DNA of 64,000 nucleotides, taken from positions 186,001-250,000 of the forward strand of contig NZ_CBCSCO010000002.1 of the NCBI RefSeq assembly GCF_965138505.1, given 5' to 3'. Position numbers and translations under genes: made by a program. The notes under the pieces are model-generated. The model saw only the letters and a program-made list of their open reading frames with translations. It ran no database searches and was not told the DNA's origin. Origin of the DNA: Litorimonas haliclonae. Its GTDB lineage: Bacteria > Pseudomonadota > Alphaproteobacteria > Caulobacterales > Maricaulaceae. This document shows, in pieces, positions 60,662 through 64,000 of the stretch (the first letter of the stretch is position 1; each line of letters opens with the position of its first letter).

Positions 60662-62803
60662 GTGAGGTTGAAAAAGACACTGATGGCAAGTGGAGCATTA
60701 TCTATACTTGTCGGCCTTGGGGTGGCGCAGACAAGTTATGCTCAGGCACCAGACGAAGATGTCATTACAGTATATGGAACGAAAATAGAGCAGAGCCTGA
60801 TGGAAGTTCCCGCCAGTGTCGACATCACAACGGCAGAAGAAATCGCAAGGGAACCGATATCCGATCTCTATGATATCGTCGAGCGAATTCCTAATGTAAA
60901 CGCGGCCCTTGGCGAGCAAGGCTATGCCATTCGCGGCATCGATCAACGCGGCGTGGGCGGCGGTGGTAACGGGAACACAATTACGGTATATGTGGATGAC
61001 GCACCTTTAGGAAACCAAACGACATTTTTCGGCCCGACGGGCTCATGGGATGTGGGTCAGGTCGAAGTCTATCGCGGACCGCAATCGACTAATTTTGGCC
61101 GCAACGCTCTGGCTGGAGCCATTTATATTCGCACCCAAGACCCTAGCTATGAACCTGACTTGAAAGTACGCGCTGAATTCGCTGAACGAGGAACCCACCA
61201 GATTTCTGCAGCGGGCGGCACAGCTTTGATTGAAGATAGGGTCGCCTTTCGCTTGTCCGCAGATTACCGGGAAAGTGATGGCTTCATCGCAAATACATTT
61301 CTTGAGGATGATGCGGATGCCACGGAACTCTTAAATCTGCGCGGAAAGCTGCTCATCGAACCGACCGAGAACCTGAGTATTATATCAACCACAACTTATG
61401 CAGAAAATAATGCTGGCGAAGACGTCGTTGACCCGACAAATGGTTTTACCAACGAGACGGCCTATGATTTAGCGGGACGCGAAGGCACAGAAACTTTCTT
61501 GCAATCCGTCAATGCTAATTATGACATCTCGCCGAAATGGTCACTGCAATCTATTACGAGCTATCAAACCACCGATTATATCCGCGTTGAGGATTTTGAT
61601 GTAACTCCACTGCCGCTGGCGTCTGTGGACCGAACCGGAGATGACAAAGCCCTATCGCAGGAAATACGTCTGAAATATCAGGGGGTGCGCCTTAAGGCTG
61701 CTATCGGTGCATATTATGTGGATACCGAGCGCGGATTTGACACGACCACCACAGTTCCGATTTCAATTCTTGACCCCAGACTGCCGTCCAGCCTGTTTGC
61801 GACCCAAGGGTCATTTTACGAGTCTCAAGTAGAGAATTTTGCCCTCTTTGCAGACGGGGAGTTTGCTCTTTCGGATAAATTCGACCTCCTATTTGGCGCG
61901 CGTTATGATATGGAAGATAATCAAATACAGGCGGTTACTGATACAGAAATTATCAGTGAGTTGCCGCCATCCCTAGAGTATCTACGAGCCTTTGAAGGCT
62001 CGCAGGAACAGCTGACAGAAGATGATTTCAATGCCTTCTTGCCCAAAATTGGTTTGCGGTGGCGTGCCCATGATACGACCAATTTCACATTCCTCGCACA
62101 GAAAGGTTATCGCGCAGGCGGCTCTGAGATCAGCATAGTGGACGGCAGTACATCTTTTTACGATCCAGAATACTTGTGGAATTACGAAGTTTCCAGCCGT
62201 TCCACCTTCTTTGATGGAAAAATGCGCGTTAATGCAAATGTGTTCTATTCTGACTGGACAAATCAACAGGTTCCTGTCCCAATCTCTCCGGCAACACCCT
62301 TGTTCACTTACACGGTCAATGCTGGCGAATCTGAACTCTACGGGCTTGAACTCGACGGCAGTTTAGATCTCGATGACGGTTTGGAGCTATATGGGTCTTT
62401 GGGGTATGTTCACACTGAATTCAAAGACTTTCCCATATCATATTCAGATACGGATGAGGTAAACTTGGCTGGAAATTCCTTTCCCTTCGCACCTGAGTTC
62501 AGTCTGAATGCGGGATTTAACAAGCAACATGATTTCGGCCTGTTTTATGGCGCCGACTTGAACCTTAAAACCTCACAATTTTCGGATAATGAGAACCAAG
62601 TCGCGAGCAAGCTGGATGATGTGGCTTTAGTCAATGCCCGTTTGGGGTATGAAATCGATGAACGCTTTAAAATTTCGATTTATGCCCGAAACCTGTTTGA
62701 TAAAGAATATTATACGTTCTTGAACCAACAAACCGGAACCGGCGTCGCAAGAATCGGAGACCCGCAAGTTTTCGGCATTCGCTTTGACGCAGATCTGTTC
62801 TAA
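60662..62803 (+). CDS. TonB-dependent outer-membrane receptor
   Basis: A 713-residue outer-membrane receptor. The GTG at 60662 is chosen because an ideal AAGGAG ribosome-binding site (60650-60655) lies six bases before it; a longer frame from a TTG at 60611 would put the Fur-like box inside the gene. The signal peptide runs to SYAQA. The TonB box-like DVITVYGTK is followed by the plug (VPASVDITTAEEI, PNVNAALGEQGYAIRGID, VYRGPQSTNFGRNALAGAIYI) and a long beta-barrel that ends in the terminal Phe of FGIRFDADLF. The substrate is probably a ferric siderophore, judging from the box and the PepSY gene downstream. Confidence 0.93.
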   Translation: MRLKKTLMASGALSILVGLGVAQTSYAQAPDEDVITVYGTKIEQSLMEVPASVDITTAEEIAREPISDLYDIVERIPNVNAALGEQGYAIRGIDQRGVGGGGNGNTITVYVDDAPLGNQTTFFGPTGSWDVGQVEVYRGPQSTNFGRNALAGAIYIRTQDPSYEPDLKVRAEFAERGTHQISAAGGTALIEDRVAFRLSADYRESDGFIANTFLEDDADATELLNLRGKLLIEPTENLSIISTTTYAENNAGEDVVDPTNGFTNETAYDLAGREGTETFLQSVNANYDISPKWSLQSITSYQTTDYIRVEDFDVTPLPLASVDRTGDDKALSQEIRLKYQGVRLKAAIGAYYVDTERGFDTTTTVPISILDPRLPSSLFATQGSFYESQVENFALFADGEFALSDKFDLLFGARYDMEDNQIQAVTDTEIISELPPSLEYLRAFEGSQEQLTEDDFNAFLPKIGLRWRAHDTTNFTFLAQKGYRAGGSEISIVDGSTSFYDPEYLWNYEVSSRSTFFDGKMRVNANVFYSDWTNQQVPVPISPATPLFTYTVNAGESELYGLELDGSLDLDDGLELYGSLGYVHTEFKDFPISYSDTDEVNLAGNSFPFAPEFSLNAGFNKQHDFGLFYGADLNLKTSQFSDNENQVASKLDDVALVNARLGYEIDERFKISIYARNLFDKEYYTFLNQQTGTGVARIGDPQVFGIRFDADLF

Positions 62804-62812
62804 AACGCGCCG

Positions 62813-63361
62813 ATGGTTATTCCACTTACGGGCATAGGGACATCAATTGTAGGCATTGCCGCGCTTAAATATGCGTGGGCAAAGCCCGGTCATCTGCGTC
62901 CCTATGCTATAAGTGGTGGATGGGTTCTTTTAGGGCTCGCATTGTTCTTTTTTGCGCGCTCCCTTGGCGGAGAAATAGGTGTGCCTGTCGGCGCTACATT
63001 TATTTGTGTAACTGCCTTAGCTTTTGCCCTCGCAAATATAGAGGTCAGACCCCAAAAAGTACGGCGCGAACGAGAAGCCGTCATTGACCCTGCCGCTCGC
63101 AAAAAAGTCTGGTGGCGCGGAACTCTCCGGGTGTTGCTCGCGGGACCATTATCGGGAGCCGCCGCTTTTGGTGTTGGAACCGCTCTTTCGACTAAACTGC
63201 CTATGGAACCTGTAAATGCGGTTGCAATTGGCGGATTAATGGTTCCGCTGATTTGGGGCGCGGGAATGGCGTGGACTTTATCAGACGGTAAAATTTTAAG
63301 AGCCTTTACAGTGTTGCTCGTAGTCTGCGCAGTGTCTTACCCCTTAGCATTTTTATTCTAA
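62813..63361 (+). CDS. Small membrane protein of the iron-uptake operon
   Basis: A 182-residue protein with four or five hydrophobic segments (TGIGTSIVGIAALKYAW, LLGLALFFFAR, FICVTALAFALA, VLLAGPLSGAAAFGVG, FTVLLVVCAVSYPLAFLF). A basic cytoplasmic loop (residues ~79-103) separates the halves. Small membrane proteins like this commonly sit between a TonB-dependent receptor and a PepSY protein in iron-regulated operons. The precise role is not known. It starts 9 bases after the receptor stop. Confidence 0.75.
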   Translation: MVIPLTGIGTSIVGIAALKYAWAKPGHLRPYAISGGWVLLGLALFFFARSLGGEIGVPVGATFICVTALAFALANIEVRPQKVRREREAVIDPAARKKVWWRGTLRVLLAGPLSGAAAFGVGTALSTKLPMEPVNAVAIGGLMVPLIWGAGMAWTLSDGKILRAFTVLLVVCAVSYPLAFLF

Positions 63362-63371
63362 AGGCCTCGTT

Positions 63372-64000
63372 ATGAGCCAATCTATCTGGCCAAAAGTTCC
63401 CCCGCGTTTTGTCGCTGCCATGCTAGCGGGACACTCCGCGCTCGGCCTAGTTTTCGCTGCCCTGATTTATATAATTTGTCTGACCGGAACGATCCTCGTC
63501 CTCGCACACGAGATTGGACGCTGGGAAAACCCCCAAGCGACGATTATCACATCTCCCGCTCCTGCGACTATAGTACAAGCGCTTGGTAACGGCGCGGCAC
63601 GAGCGCAGGAAACCGGGATCGATGGCTATGTGGTTGTGACAACCTCCTCGGATGGCACGCCAAACTTAATTGTCCGGATGGCGGATTTCGAAACAGGCCA
63701 AGAAGAAATTTGGAGTGCCGATGCGCAAGGTGAACTCGTGCGTCAACGATTTGACGGTCCGGAGCATTTTCTAAAGCATTTGCACTTATATCTGCACCTA
63801 CCAGAGACTATAGGCCTACTTATTGTCGGCCTAATCGGGATTGCTTTGCTGTCCTCGATTTGGTCGGGCGTTCTGTCACATCCAAGAATTTTCAGAGATG
63901 CTTTCCGTTTTCGCCGTGGGGGCTCGAAACGCCTTGAAGAAGCAGACCTGCATAACCGCCTGAGTGTTTGGGGGCTTCCCTTTCATATTATTGTCTCTTT
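63372..64000 (+). CDS. PepSY-associated membrane protein (5' part)
   Basis: The first 209 residues of a larger protein that runs off the window. It begins with ATG at 63372, 10 bases after the previous stop. Segments are a first membrane helix (GLVFAALIYIICLTGTILVLAHEIGRWE), a PepSY-type periplasmic region with FLKHLHLYLHLPETIG, and a second helix (LLIVGLIGIALLSSIWSG). This is the layout of PepSY-TM proteins that act as ferric-siderophore reductases in the inner membrane. It should contain further helices downstream. Confidence 0.85.
   Translation, partial: MSQSIWPKVPPRFVAAMLAGHSALGLVFAALIYIICLTGTILVLAHEIGRWENPQATIITSPAPATIVQALGNGAARAQETGIDGYVVVTTSSDGTPNLIVRMADFETGQEEIWSADAQGELVRQRFDGPEHFLKHLHLYLHLPETIGLLIVGLIGIALLSSIWSGVLSHPRIFRDAFRFRRGGSKRLEEADLHNRLSVWGLPFHIIVS

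Noticed and set aside
60329..63800. Similarity of the tail HIYLYLHL of the orphan frame to HLHLYLHLPE in the PepSY protein
   Set aside because: Only a few residues agree and the contexts differ, so duplication is not supported.
1..64000. CRISPR arrays, tRNA or rRNA genes, IS elements
   Set aside because: No regularly spaced repeats, no tRNA or rRNA hallmarks and no transposase frames were seen by eye.

Overview
The window looks like a chromosome segment from a dimorphic or prosthecate-type alphaproteobacterium related to the Caulobacterales, Maricaulales or Hyphomonadaceae. Three genes belong to families tied to the CtrA cell-cycle circuit of that class: sciP (837-1109), a TrcR/DUF1013 regulator (39271-39930) and an RcdA/DUF1465 protein (40379-40957). 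A perfect TTAA-N7-TTAA CtrA-type box and five GANTC (CcrM-type) sites lie just upstream of sciP. This placement is inference from gene content; no rRNA or tRNA gene was seen.

Layout. 1-4.0 kb: 5' part of mnmA (minus), sciP (plus), and a minus-strand operon of a VOC protein, an MFS transporter and an MDR oxidoreductase. 4.3-39.2 kb: a large surface-glycan locus that begins with glmS. It encodes precursor pathways for dTDP-L-rhamnose (rfbCBA at 6-9 kb, rfbD alone at 35 kb), UDP-ManNAc/ManNAcA (wecB, wecC), CDP-6-deoxyhexose (rfbF, rfbG and a reductase, with no rfbH), and GDP-mannose to GDP-L-fucose (manC, gmd, fcl). It also encodes an ABC-2 polysaccharide exporter pair, three GT4 glycosyltransferases, a GtrB / methyltransferase / GtrA module, a GT-C-like membrane protein overlapping a lipoprotein gene, a sulfotransferase, and two tandem ~980-residue proteins that join a heparinase II/III-like lyase to Sel1-type repeats. 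Intergenic stretches in this part look AT-rich.

39.3-43.7 kb: compact housekeeping block with trcR, a DUF1192 gene, rcdA, rpmE, kdsA, suhB and efp, separated by intrinsic terminators. 43.8-48.4 kb: an ABC exporter in which the permease is fused to an M1 metallopeptidase, plus its ATPase. 48.6-55.9 kb: a tight type II secretion operon gspEFGHIJKLM that lacks gspC, gspD and gspO here. 55.9-59.9 kb: ada, a secreted amidohydrolase, and an MBL-fold/rhodanese protein with an unusual metal site. 59.9-60.6 kb: a degraded region with a frameshifted 3' remnant of purD. 60.6-64 kb: a Fur-like box followed by a TonB-dependent receptor, a small membrane protein and a PepSY protein, probably an iron-uptake operon that continues beyond the window.

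How it works together. GlmS supplies glucosamine-6-phosphate for UDP-GlcNAc, which WecB and WecC convert to ManNAcA. The Rml, Ddh-type and Gmd/Fcl enzymes supply deoxy-hexoses. The GT4 enzymes probably assemble a chain exported by the ABC-2 pair, and sulfation or methylation may decorate it. The best candidate for an undescribed system is the block at 9.0-19.7 kb: exporter, long GT4 enzyme, small helical protein and the two signal-less lyase-Sel1 fusions.
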